From contig PMWT01000109.1 of the NCBI GenBank assembly GCA_003166025.1, positions 12,461 through 46,979 on the forward strand: a stretch of DNA of 34,519 nucleotides. The letters run 5' to 3'. The notes under the pieces were generated by a model. It had not been told where the DNA came from. It was given only the letters and a program-made list of their open reading frames with translations, and searched no databases. Positions 1 to 7,706 of this stretch are shown piece after piece; the first letter of the stretch is position 1, and every line of letters begins with the position of its first letter. The position numbers and the translations under genes are program-made. Source of the stretch: Acidimicrobiaceae bacterium. Lineage in GTDB: Bacteria > Actinomycetota > Acidimicrobiia > Acidimicrobiales > Palsa-688.

Positions 1-90
1 TCGTCGAGCACGACAACCTCGTCCAGCACGACAACCTCGTCCAGCACGACAACCTCGTCCAGCACGACAACCTCGTCCAGCACGACAACT
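1..90 (+). repeat. 18-bp tandem repeat encoding SSSTTT
   Basis: Five head-to-tail copies of an 18-bp unit (tcgtccagcacgacaacc, with one or two base changes in the first and last copies) begin at the window edge and may extend upstream. Each unit is in frame and encodes Ser-Ser-Ser-Thr-Thr-Thr. The near-perfect DNA identity suggests recent copy-number change, which would alter stalk length without breaking the frame. Confidence 0.9.
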
Positions 91-807
91 TCCTCCACCA
101 CCACGAGCTCAACCACTACGACCACGACGACGGTGCCCACCACTACGACCTCGTCCACCACCACGACGACAGTGCCGACCACGACGACGGTGTTAACGAC
201 GACGACCACGGCGCCCGTCACGACCACCGCGACGGCGTCACCTGCGGCGGCAACGACCACCGTAGCTACGACATCGCCTAGCAGCGCCGGCGCGTCGGCC
301 ACGACGACCAGCCCTGCAGCGACCACCACCTTTGTCACCACGACAAGTCCGGGCGCTACGACGACCACGCTTTTGGGGAGCGGCAGCCTGCCGTCGACCA
401 CGACGACGACAGTGCCCGGCGTTGTGGTCCCGGGAGCCACAGCCACCACCTCGCCTTTGAAGACGGGGAGCGTGGTCCCATCCACCGTCGGCCAGGTGAC
501 AACGTCATGCTGCACGGTGACATCCACCGTCGCCCTCCCGACGACCCAGGCGTCCACGGCGGGCGTGACGGGGACTACCCAGGCAATGACCGTCACCACG
601 CAAGCTGCACCGGTCACCACCGTTGCGGACGCGCCCGCGGATGCGCCCCCCGCGGGCACCAGTTTGGCCTACACCGGCGACAGCCGCTATGTCCTTTGGC
701 TGGTAGTCGCCGGTATTGGCTTGATCCTGGTTGGGGAGGGCGGGCGGCGCATGGCCCGTGCTCGCCAGGGCCTGCCGACCAACATCCGGCTGGATGAGGT
801 GCGCTGA
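1..807 (+). CDS. Thr-rich wall-anchored protein, C-terminal part (5' end outside window)
   Basis: The reading frame is open from the first base, so this is the 3' end of a longer gene. A GTG at 133 would be an internal start inside the repeat and is unlikely to be used. What remains is a low-complexity Thr/Ser/Pro/Ala stalk of about 220 residues, then LAYTG (664-678), a hydrophobic segment (VLWLVVAGIGLILVG) and a basic tail (RRMARARQ). That is a complete cell-wall sorting signal, and its LAxTG form is the one used by class E sortases. The stop is 56 bp before pstC on the same strand. By analogy with the two PstS-like stalk proteins downstream, the missing N-terminal part may be another binding protein, but nothing in the window shows this. 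Confidence 0.85.
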   Translation, partial: SSSTTTSSSTTTSSSTTTSSSTTTSSSTTTSSTTTSSTTTTTTTVPTTTTSSTTTTTVPTTTTVLTTTTTAPVTTTATASPAAATTTVATTSPSSAGASATTTSPAATTTFVTTTSPGATTTTLLGSGSLPSTTTTTVPGVVVPGATATTSPLKTGSVVPSTVGQVTTSCCTVTSTVALPTTQASTAGVTGTTQAMTVTTQAAPVTTVADAPADAPPAGTSLAYTGDSRYVLWLVVAGIGLILVGEGGRRMARARQGLPTNIRLDEVR

Positions 808-863
808 GCAGCCATGCCGATCACGCCTGACGCCGCGCCCCGCCTCTCTCGAGCTGTTCAGAC

Positions 864-1847
864 GTGACCACCACCGGCGTTGGTGCGGCGAGCGCCGTCG
901 AGGTTGATGACTCGCCTCGGGCGATCCACAGCCCTCGGAGCCGGCCGGACACGTTGTTCCGGGGCCTGCTGTTTTGCTGTGCCGCCTTGGTGGTCGTCCT
1001 AATCGCGGCGATCATGCTTTTCCTGGCCCAAAGGGCGTGGCCGGTGCTGCGGACCAGTGGGCTGCAGTTCTTTACGACTTCGGTCTGGAGGCCCGGCAAC
1101 CCGGGGCAGTACGGGATCCTGGGCGACCTTCTCGGCACCGTGACAGTGGCGCTCGTCGCCCTCGTGGTCGCCTTTCCCATCTCATTGGCCACTGCCCTGG
1201 CCATCAACGAGTACGTCCCGGGCGTGGCCCGGCGGGTGCTGATCATGCTCATAGACCTCCTGGCCGCGGTCCCGAGCCTGGTCTATGGCTTGTGGGGCGT
1301 GGTGGTCTTCGACAATTTGGTCAACGGGCCGACGATCTGGTTGACCAAGTACGCCGACTTTTTCCCGCTGTTCCGGCCCGGGCCAGGCAAGGTCGGGCGC
1401 TCGCTGTTCGTCTGCGGCCTGGTTGTGGCCGTGATGGTGACCCCCATCATCACCTCGGTAAGCCGCGAGGTCATGTCGCAGACTCCGCGCGAACAATGCG
1501 AGGGAGCCCTCGCCCTTGGCGGGACGAAGTGGGGCATGATCACCGACGTCATCATGCCCTTCGCCCGCAACGGGATCATCGGCGCCGCCCTCCTAGGGCT
1601 CGGGCGTGCCCTCGGCGAGACAATGGCGGTAACCCTTATCCTGTCGATAACCGGTTCGGCTACCAGCCACATCCTTTTCGCCGGCGGGGGGACCGTGCCG
1701 GCTCTGATAGTCGACTGGTACTCCCAGGTCGGTCCCGGCCGAGGTCTCGATGCCCTGACCCTAGCCGGGCTCACACTTTTCGCCCTGACCCTAGGCGTAA
1801 ACGTGGTGGCTCGGATGATCGTAAGCCGAGCGGGCAAGATGGCATGA
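864..1847 (+). CDS. pstC: phosphate ABC transporter permease PstC
   Basis: One of the two membrane subunits of the high-affinity phosphate importer, 327 aa. After a ~30-residue cytoplasmic N-terminus there are about six membrane segments. The EAA coupling loop is visible near residues 210-240 (REQCEGALALGGTKWG), followed by the family-typical GRALGETMAVTLI segment. The start is GTG at 864 with no clear ribosome binding site; the hydrophobic core begins only ~30 residues in, so a slightly later start cannot be excluded. The stop overlaps the pstA start as ATGA (1844-1847). It pairs with PstA downstream and is powered by PstB at the end of the operon. Confidence 0.93.
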   Translation: MTTTGVGAASAVEVDDSPRAIHSPRSRPDTLFRGLLFCCAALVVVLIAAIMLFLAQRAWPVLRTSGLQFFTTSVWRPGNPGQYGILGDLLGTVTVALVALVVAFPISLATALAINEYVPGVARRVLIMLIDLLAAVPSLVYGLWGVVVFDNLVNGPTIWLTKYADFFPLFRPGPGKVGRSLFVCGLVVAVMVTPIITSVSREVMSQTPREQCEGALALGGTKWGMITDVIMPFARNGIIGAALLGLGRALGETMAVTLILSITGSATSHILFAGGGTVPALIVDWYSQVGPGRGLDALTLAGLTLFALTLGVNVVARMIVSRAGKMA

Positions 1848-3010
1848 CTCTCGTTACCGAACGACCGCCTGGCGACGTGGCTACCGCTGATGTCCCGCGG
1901 CGCCTCTCGGTCATCACCGTCGCGGCCGTGGCCGAGCTTGTCATACCGGCTGTGGCGGCAGCGTGCCTCGTCGGAGTGGCCTTTGCCCTAGCCGGACTGG
2001 GTACGGGCGCATGGATGGGTTTCGTGATCTGTTGGTCGGTCGTCTTCGTCATCAACTACGGGGTGGCGACAGCCAAGCGGCATGGAGCCCTGGTGGCAAA
2101 GGACCGGCTGGCCCGCCTTTGGGTGGTCGCCGGCTCCTTGATCGCGCTTAGTGTGCTGGCCTGGATCCTGGGCTACGTTCTGCTCAACGGGTGGTACGCG
2201 GCGTTCGGCCACGAGTTCCCCAGCTTTTGGACCCATGATTTCAGCAAGGGCGGGGTCCTTGACACCAAGGCTCGGATCGGGGCTCTGCATGCGATCGTCG
2301 GCACCCTGGAGCAGGTCGGCCTGGCGACGCTGGTAACGACCCCGCTCGCGGTCCTGGCGGCCGTGTACCTCAACGAGATGCCCGGCAAGCTGGCCGTCCC
2401 GCTGAGGGTGGTAGTGGACGCCATGAGCGGGATGCCTTCGGTCATCGCCGGCCTGTTCATCTTCATAATTTGGGTCGTCCCCCGGAAGTTGGACGGCTTT
2501 TCAGGCTTGGCAGCTGCCATGTCGATCGCGATCATCATGATGCCTACGGTGATCCGGACCTCTGAGGAGGTCCTCCGCCTCGTCCCGGGAACACTCCGTG
2601 AAGCCGCACTCAGTCTCGGGGCGCCCGAGCGGCGCATGGTCCTCAAGGTGGTCCTGCCCACAGCCAGGGCCGGCCTAGTGACGGCCGTGATCCTCGGCGT
2701 CGCCCGTGCTGCGGGGGAAACGGCTCCGGTCCTGCTCACTGCGGGCGGCAGCCCTCGGCTCAATTTGAACCCTTTGTCGGGCCCTCAAGCGGACCTCCCG
2801 CAGCAGGTCTACAGTTGGTACGGTACGGCTGGCCCGGCGAGCCTGCACGAAACCTGGGGCGGGGCCCTCGTACTGATCCTCGTTGTGCTGACTCTCTTTG
2901 TCCTTGCCCGGATGTTGGGCAGCGGACGGTCCAATCGCGCCAGAAACACGCAGCGGCGGCTGAAGGCGCGCCTTAAGTTCTTGACGATCAGAAGGAGCTC
3001 TCAAGCATGA
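1844..3010 (+). CDS. pstA: phosphate ABC transporter permease PstA
   Basis: Second membrane subunit of the phosphate importer. The frame is open far upstream, but the ATG at 1844 overlaps the pstC stop and gives 388 aa, with homology to PstA starting soon after. The EAA loop (REAALSLGAPERRMVLKVVLP) and the ARAAGETAPVLLTAG segment are typical of PstA. The protein is longer than a usual PstA of about 300 aa. The extra length lies at the N-terminus (residues ~15-110), where two or three additional hydrophobic segments precede the conserved permease core. The stop overlaps the pstS start (ATGA, 3007-3010). Confidence 0.93.
   Translation: MTLVTERPPGDVATADVPRRLSVITVAAVAELVIPAVAAACLVGVAFALAGLGTGAWMGFVICWSVVFVINYGVATAKRHGALVAKDRLARLWVVAGSLIALSVLAWILGYVLLNGWYAAFGHEFPSFWTHDFSKGGVLDTKARIGALHAIVGTLEQVGLATLVTTPLAVLAAVYLNEMPGKLAVPLRVVVDAMSGMPSVIAGLFIFIIWVVPRKLDGFSGLAAAMSIAIIMMPTVIRTSEEVLRLVPGTLREAALSLGAPERRMVLKVVLPTARAGLVTAVILGVARAAGETAPVLLTAGGSPRLNLNPLSGPQADLPQQVYSWYGTAGPASLHETWGGALVLILVVLTLFVLARMLGSGRSNRARNTQRRLKARLKFLTIRRSSQA
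2992..2997 (+). promoter_or_regulatory. strong ribosome binding site of pstS
   Basis: AAGGAG lies 9 bases before the ATG at 3007. It is the only strong Shine-Dalgarno sequence at any junction from pstC to pstB; the others rely on overlapping stop/start codons. This would allow extra translation of the binding protein relative to the membrane subunits, as expected from its higher stoichiometry. Confidence 0.6.
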
Positions 3011-5454
3011 AAACGTTCCAGGTCTTCTCCCGGTTTGCCGCTCCTCTCGCAGCCGTCATTGTCCTCTACGCCACCGCCGTCCCAATCGCGGTTGCCGACC
3101 CCGTACCGTCTACTACAGCGCCGTCCGCCTCGACGACGACAGCTTCTTCCTCCACGACCACGACGGTGCCGCCCACGACGTCATCGACCACTAGCCCGAC
3201 GACGTCCACCAGTGAGCCGGCTGCCACCATCAGTCCGGAAACGGCGACAGCCGAGCCGATCATTGAGTCGGGCTCCACGCTGGCCGGCGGAGGATCGTCT
3301 TTCGCGGCCGTGGAAATGAACCAATGGACTGACGACGTCCAGAGCCTTAACCCGCCGCTACAGATCAGCTATACGCCGTCGAGCTCAGGTAACGGCCGAA
3401 CAGACTTCCGGGAGGGGACGATCGCGTACGCCGACTCCGATATCCCCTATCAAGGGTCGTCGGCGGCAGACCCAGCGCCCGGTTTCAGCTTTGAGTACAT
3501 CCCGGTCGTAGCCGGCGGTCTTAGTTTCATGTACAACCTGCCCGGCATCACCACGCTCAAGCTAAATGCCGCCACCGCGTGCGGGATTTTCACCGGCGAG
3601 ATAAAGAGCTGGAACGACCCGGCCCTGGCCGCTCTCAACCCGGGCGTGAGCTTGCCGAGCACTGCCATTACGCCCGTGTTGCGCGGCGACCTGGCCGGTA
3701 CCAGTTGGGTGTTGCAGGACTGGTGTATCACTGAGGCGCCTGCCGTCTGGGACAGTTTTGTTAGCTACGTGCAGTCCAACAACCTTCAGGGCACGCCAGC
3801 GGTGAGCGACACGGTGCCCAGCTCCTTCTTCCCCGCTGTCGGGGTGGCGCAGACCGCCAACGGCGACTCGGGCACCGCGGCCATCGTCGGTTCCGCCAAC
3901 GGTCAGGGTGACATCACTTACGTGGAGCCGGAGTACGCCAAGACCTACAACGACAAGCCCGTCGCCTTTGTCGAGAACTCCTCAGGCGATTTCGTCCAAC
4001 CCACCCCCGAGAACGTGGCCGGGGCCCTTGCCTACGCCGTAGGGCAGTCCGATGGCATCCAGCAACTGAACTTTTCCGGGTCCGGGTGCAATGTTTACAA
4101 CCCGTCGACGTACTCCTACATCCTGGCCCGTACCGATGGGAGCTATGGGACCGGCTACGGTCAGTCCCTTGGCGGGTTCTTGAATTACGTGCTCACAATC
4201 GGTGAAAAACAGGCTTCTTCCATCGACTACTCGAGCATCGGGTTGTCCCTTGAGCAGTTCGGCATATCCCAGGCGCAGAACATTCCCGGTTACCCTGCGC
4301 TGACCTCGAGCGAGCAGTCAAACTTTGCCGCCGGAGATGTGACGCCGTCCATTGTCCAGCAGACGGCATGCGGCGCGGCCTTCCAGCTTGCCGTCCCGGC
4401 CACGACTACGACCACGGCCGCTACAACTACGACCACGGCCGCGACTACTACGACCACGGCCGCTCCGACTACGACCACGGCCGCTCCGACCACGACCACG
4501 GCCGCTACGACTACGACTACGGCCGCGACGACTACCACTGCCGCCACGACCGCCACGACGGGCGCGACAGGGACAACCGCCACAACCGCGACCACGGGTG
4601 CCACGACGGCCACAACTGGCTCGACGGCCACTACCGCTACGACGGCTCGCTCGACGGCACCCGGCACCACGGCACCCCGTAGCACCACGCCCGGGGGCAC
4701 GGCACCGGGCACCACGGCGCCCCGCGGCGCCCGGCCCGAGGGGGGCACGACGCCTAGCACCACGGCGCCCCGCGGCGCCCGGCCCGAGGGGGGCACGACA
4801 CCCGGCACCACGGCGCCCCGCGGGACCACGCCTGGGGGTACTACACCTGGTGGCACGACACCGGCCACCACACCCGGGGTAACGACACCCGGGGTAACGA
4901 CACCCGGGGTAACGACACCCGGGACCACGCTCGGCGGCACAACACCGGGCACCACCGCGCCTGGCGGCGCCACTCCCGGGGGCACAACGCCGGGCACCAC
5001 CGGCCGTAACGGCTCCAGTCCCGGTTCGACCACGCCTGGCGGCACCAAGCCCGGCCTGACGGGCACCACCACGCCCGGCCCAGCTACCAAAGGTGGCCAT
5101 TCGACGATAACCACGATCAGCGGGCCTGGGACCACGGTCCAGGGCTCGTCGGGGACCACACTCCAAGGCAACCCAGGTACGACCGTGCCGGGATCGTCCG
5201 GGACAACCGTGGCGGGATCGGTGGGGACGACTGTTCAAGGGACGACCGGGACCACGACCGCTTTCGTCGCCGCCGGCGAGACGACCACAAGCGCCGCTCC
5301 GTCGGGTGCGGGTGTCTCACCTGGCGTCACCCTCGCGAGTAGTACTCCCGATGCCCAGACCGGCGGCGAAGAAGGGCTGCTGGCGGTGGCAGGCCTAGGC
5401 ATAGCGGGCGCCTCCGAGTTGGCTCGGCGCCGCCTGCGCAGAGCACGGCAGTGA
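3007..5454 (+). CDS. pstS: stalked phosphate-binding protein PstS
   Basis: 815 aa exported phosphate receptor. Layout: signal peptide (~1-30), short Thr/Pro linker (~35-75), PstS-type binding domain (~88-455), Thr/Pro/Gly stalk (~460-780) and a sorting-like C-terminus. PstS hallmarks include AGGGSSFAAVEMNQW, YADSDIPY near residue 140 and the segment from DITYVEPEYAK to FVQPTPENVAGAL. A normal PstS ends after the binding domain, so the stalk roughly doubles the length. The tail has DAQTG (residues 782-786, DNA 5350-5364), a short hydrophobic run and a basic end, which looks like LAxTG with Leu replaced by Asp. There is no lipobox, so anchoring is either through this degenerate signal or as a C-terminal membrane segment. 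Confidence 0.93.
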   Translation: MKTFQVFSRFAAPLAAVIVLYATAVPIAVADPVPSTTAPSASTTTASSSTTTTVPPTTSSTTSPTTSTSEPAATISPETATAEPIIESGSTLAGGGSSFAAVEMNQWTDDVQSLNPPLQISYTPSSSGNGRTDFREGTIAYADSDIPYQGSSAADPAPGFSFEYIPVVAGGLSFMYNLPGITTLKLNAATACGIFTGEIKSWNDPALAALNPGVSLPSTAITPVLRGDLAGTSWVLQDWCITEAPAVWDSFVSYVQSNNLQGTPAVSDTVPSSFFPAVGVAQTANGDSGTAAIVGSANGQGDITYVEPEYAKTYNDKPVAFVENSSGDFVQPTPENVAGALAYAVGQSDGIQQLNFSGSGCNVYNPSTYSYILARTDGSYGTGYGQSLGGFLNYVLTIGEKQASSIDYSSIGLSLEQFGISQAQNIPGYPALTSSEQSNFAAGDVTPSIVQQTACGAAFQLAVPATTTTTAATTTTTAATTTTTAAPTTTTAAPTTTTAATTTTTAATTTTAATTATTGATGTTATTATTGATTATTGSTATTATTARSTAPGTTAPRSTTPGGTAPGTTAPRGARPEGGTTPSTTAPRGARPEGGTTPGTTAPRGTTPGGTTPGGTTPATTPGVTTPGVTTPGVTTPGTTLGGTTPGTTAPGGATPGGTTPGTTGRNGSSPGSTTPGGTKPGLTGTTTPGPATKGGHSTITTISGPGTTVQGSSGTTLQGNPGTTVPGSSGTTVAGSVGTTVQGTTGTTTAFVAAGETTTSAAPSGAGVSPGVTLASSTPDAQTGGEEGLLAVAGLGIAGASELARRRLRRARQ
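4393..5330 (+). repeat. Thr/Pro/Gly stalk repeats in pstS
   Basis: Low-complexity coding region. It begins with Ala-Thr runs (DNA period about 15-18 bp), then has a 48-bp unit encoding TTAPRGARPEGGTTPS-type sequence at 4711-4758 and 4759-4806, with a partial third copy from 4807. Next come three copies of a 15-bp unit (acacccggggtaacg) around 4868-4915, and then irregular TTPGG repeats. Several unit sizes in one stalk indicate repeated independent expansions. Confidence 0.85.
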
Positions 5455-7706
5455 GCTACGAGCGGGCGGTTGCGTTGGGGGTCGCCGCGGCTGTGTTGAG
5501 TCTCTTGGGGGCGATGTCGACCTCCCCCGGTGCCGAAGACGCCGGCGCGGCCGGGACGACGACGTCGACGACGTTGTTCTCGACGGCGAACGCCGTGCTT
5601 TCCGGCGAGGGTGGCCAGTTCGACCAGCCTTGGTGGGATGCCATTACGGCGTCGTCGCCTCCGTGGGACAATACCGGGGGAGGCGACCCGGTCCAGTTCG
5701 ACTACAGCACGGACATGGACCAGGGCCGGGAAGATCTCGTAACCGGCCAGGCCGACTTCGCCATCTCCGAAGGGCCATTGACCGGCGGGGCGCCTCTGTC
5801 GTCGTTGCCGGACGTGATCAACCCCACGGTCGGTGTGTTCCAGAACGAGGCAGGGACGGCGGCGCTCAACGGCTTGACGGTCGCCTACGTACCTATCGCT
5901 GTGGAGGCGGTCGCCATACCTTTCATCGTCGTCACCTCGTGTTCAACGGGGACCACGCTCGCCTCCAACCCGTTCAACTGCACTTTGCAGTCGACGATCA
6001 ATATGTCGCCGACGACCCTGGAGACGGCGTTCCAGTCCGCCACCCAGAGTTGGAGCACGCCGGCGATCATGGCGGACAACAACGGCCAGGGGTTTAACTC
6101 GATCATTTCGTCCGAAGGGCCGTTCCCTTCGAACCCGCAGCAGGCTGACGCGACCAACGGGGCCTTGATCAACTACTTCTTGGGCACCGACGCTCAGCCA
6201 GCCTGGACCTCGTGGGCGGAGTCCTTCGGCTCGCCGGGGGATACGACGCTCTATACGTGGCCGAAGAAGTCGCCGATTTCTGCGGGCAACCAGTTCCAGG
6301 AATCGGACATGATCTATGACCTGGTCCCCCGGGACCCGTACTCGCTCAGCGAGGACCAAACGATGCAGGTGTGGGGAGACCCCTACAACATGACGGTTGT
6401 GCCATGGTCGTGGACCCTGCCTAAGTACACCTTGTACACCGCCCCGCTCCCGGACATATCGATCGAAAACGCGGCCGGAGCCTTCGTGGCCCCTGACCTT
6501 GCCTCGATGGAGGCGGCATTTTCCTACGCCAGCGCGAACGCGTCCAATCTTGTGACTTTCGGGGCCAATGCTTCGGACAAGACCGCCTACCCGAGCCAAA
6601 TGATGACGACGGACTATCTGGAAGTCCCGCTCAACGGCTTGTCCGCGGACAAGGCGACAGCCTTGGCGGGCCTCATTCAGTACCTCTTGAGCTCCAAAGG
6701 GCAAAGCGCGATCTGTAGCGCCGGCTACCTGCCCTTGGTGCAAACGGGCCTGGACAGCTCCCAGTGCACATTGCCGACAGTCCCGAGCACGGCGGCGGCC
6801 CTGTCTTCGCAGATCGTGGCGGCCGATAACACAATCGTCACCGAACTGGAGGCCGAAGCAACCGCAGCGACGTCGACCACCTCCACTTCCACAACATCGA
6901 CTTCGACCACGTCCACTTCGACCACGTCGACTTCGACCACGTCGACGTCGACTACAACCACGTCCACAACGACGACGTCCACAACGACCACGTCCACCAC
7001 GACCACGACAGCGCCTACGACAACGACGACAACGCCGGTCACAACAACAACCACAGCGCCTACCACGACGACGACGACCAGTCAGGGCGCGACCACCACT
7101 TCGCTGGCCTCGCCGACGACAGCGACCACGCTAACCTCACCGGCGAGCACCACTTTGCCCCCCTCGGCCACTACGACCATGCCCGCCTCGGCCACAACGA
7201 CCACGGCTTCGCCCACAAGTTCCGTGGCCGCTCTTGCGACCACGACGGTCCCCGCATCGGCCACCACGACCGGTTCACTTACATCGACGAAAACGACGGT
7301 GCCCACGCCAACGCTTAAGGTGGTGACCTCCACGACCAAGCCTCCTACTACCAAGGCGCGGCCCTCGACTACTAGGCGGCGCCGTTCTCTCTCGACCACC
7401 AAACGGCACACCGCCCGCACCAGGCGGTCGCCCCCCACGAAGAAGGCACCCCGTCATAAGGCCAAAAAAAGAAACTTGGTGCGCGATGCCCCAAGATCCA
7501 TTTCGCGCCCGCCAGAGACGACAGGAGGATCGTCCGGCGACAGCCCTCATGGCTCGCCGGCGTTGGCCATGACCGGGGGCGGCGCACTGCGGCTCGGCGG
7601 GCTGGGTCTCGGTCTGCTCGCTTTGGGGGAGGCCAGCCGGCAGGCATTGCGCCGGCGCCGGGAGCCGGACCGGCGCCAAAGGAAGAAGCGCAGGCTCCAG
7701 GCATGA
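5451..7706 (+). CDS. second, diverged PstS-like binding protein with wall sorting signal
   Basis: 751 aa, GTG start overlapping the pstS stop (GTGA). A signal peptide or N-terminal anchor (~8-30) precedes a periplasmic-binding-type domain (~40-460). The match to PstS is weak but consistent: QADFAISEGPL resembles the PstS segment that distinguishes candidate ligands, and LIQYLLSSKGQSAICSAGYLPL is the usual C-terminal segment of PstS-like proteins. A Ser/Thr stalk (~465-628) follows, then an Arg/Lys-rich stretch (~629-677). The tail carries LAMTG (705-709, DNA 7563-7577), a hydrophobic run and a strongly basic end: a full class E type sorting signal. Ligand unknown; phosphate or another oxyanion is inferred from position in the operon. 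Confidence 0.85.
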   Translation: MSYERAVALGVAAAVLSLLGAMSTSPGAEDAGAAGTTTSTTLFSTANAVLSGEGGQFDQPWWDAITASSPPWDNTGGGDPVQFDYSTDMDQGREDLVTGQADFAISEGPLTGGAPLSSLPDVINPTVGVFQNEAGTAALNGLTVAYVPIAVEAVAIPFIVVTSCSTGTTLASNPFNCTLQSTINMSPTTLETAFQSATQSWSTPAIMADNNGQGFNSIISSEGPFPSNPQQADATNGALINYFLGTDAQPAWTSWAESFGSPGDTTLYTWPKKSPISAGNQFQESDMIYDLVPRDPYSLSEDQTMQVWGDPYNMTVVPWSWTLPKYTLYTAPLPDISIENAAGAFVAPDLASMEAAFSYASANASNLVTFGANASDKTAYPSQMMTTDYLEVPLNGLSADKATALAGLIQYLLSSKGQSAICSAGYLPLVQTGLDSSQCTLPTVPSTAAALSSQIVAADNTIVTELEAEATAATSTTSTSTTSTSTTSTSTTSTSTTSTSTTTTSTTTTSTTTTSTTTTTAPTTTTTTPVTTTTTAPTTTTTTSQGATTTSLASPTTATTLTSPASTTLPPSATTTMPASATTTTASPTSSVAALATTTVPASATTTGSLTSTKTTVPTPTLKVVTSTTKPPTTKARPSTTRRRRSLSTTKRHTARTRRSPPTKKAPRHKAKKRNLVRDAPRSISRPPETTGGSSGDSPHGSPALAMTGGGALRLGGLGLGLLALGEASRQALRRRREPDRRQRKKRRLQA
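6876..7080 (+). repeat. Ser/Thr stalk repeats in second PstS-like gene
   Basis: Around 6876-6960 a 15-bp unit (acttcgaccacgtcg and variants) repeats about five times and encodes STTST. It is followed by tracts encoding uninterrupted Thr with occasional Pro. The repeats stay in frame. On the opposite strand the same DNA gives spurious Val/Asp-rich frames. Confidence 0.8.

Noticed and set aside
1..90. Tandem repeat considered as CRISPR
   Set aside because: There are no spacers between units, and the repeat is an in-frame coding sequence for SSSTTT.
4290..5238. Long - strand frames rich in Val/Pro/Gly or Arg/Gly opposite the pstS stalk
   Set aside because: They are mirror images of Thr/Pro/Gly repeat codons (acc/acg read backwards), with no start context or domain.
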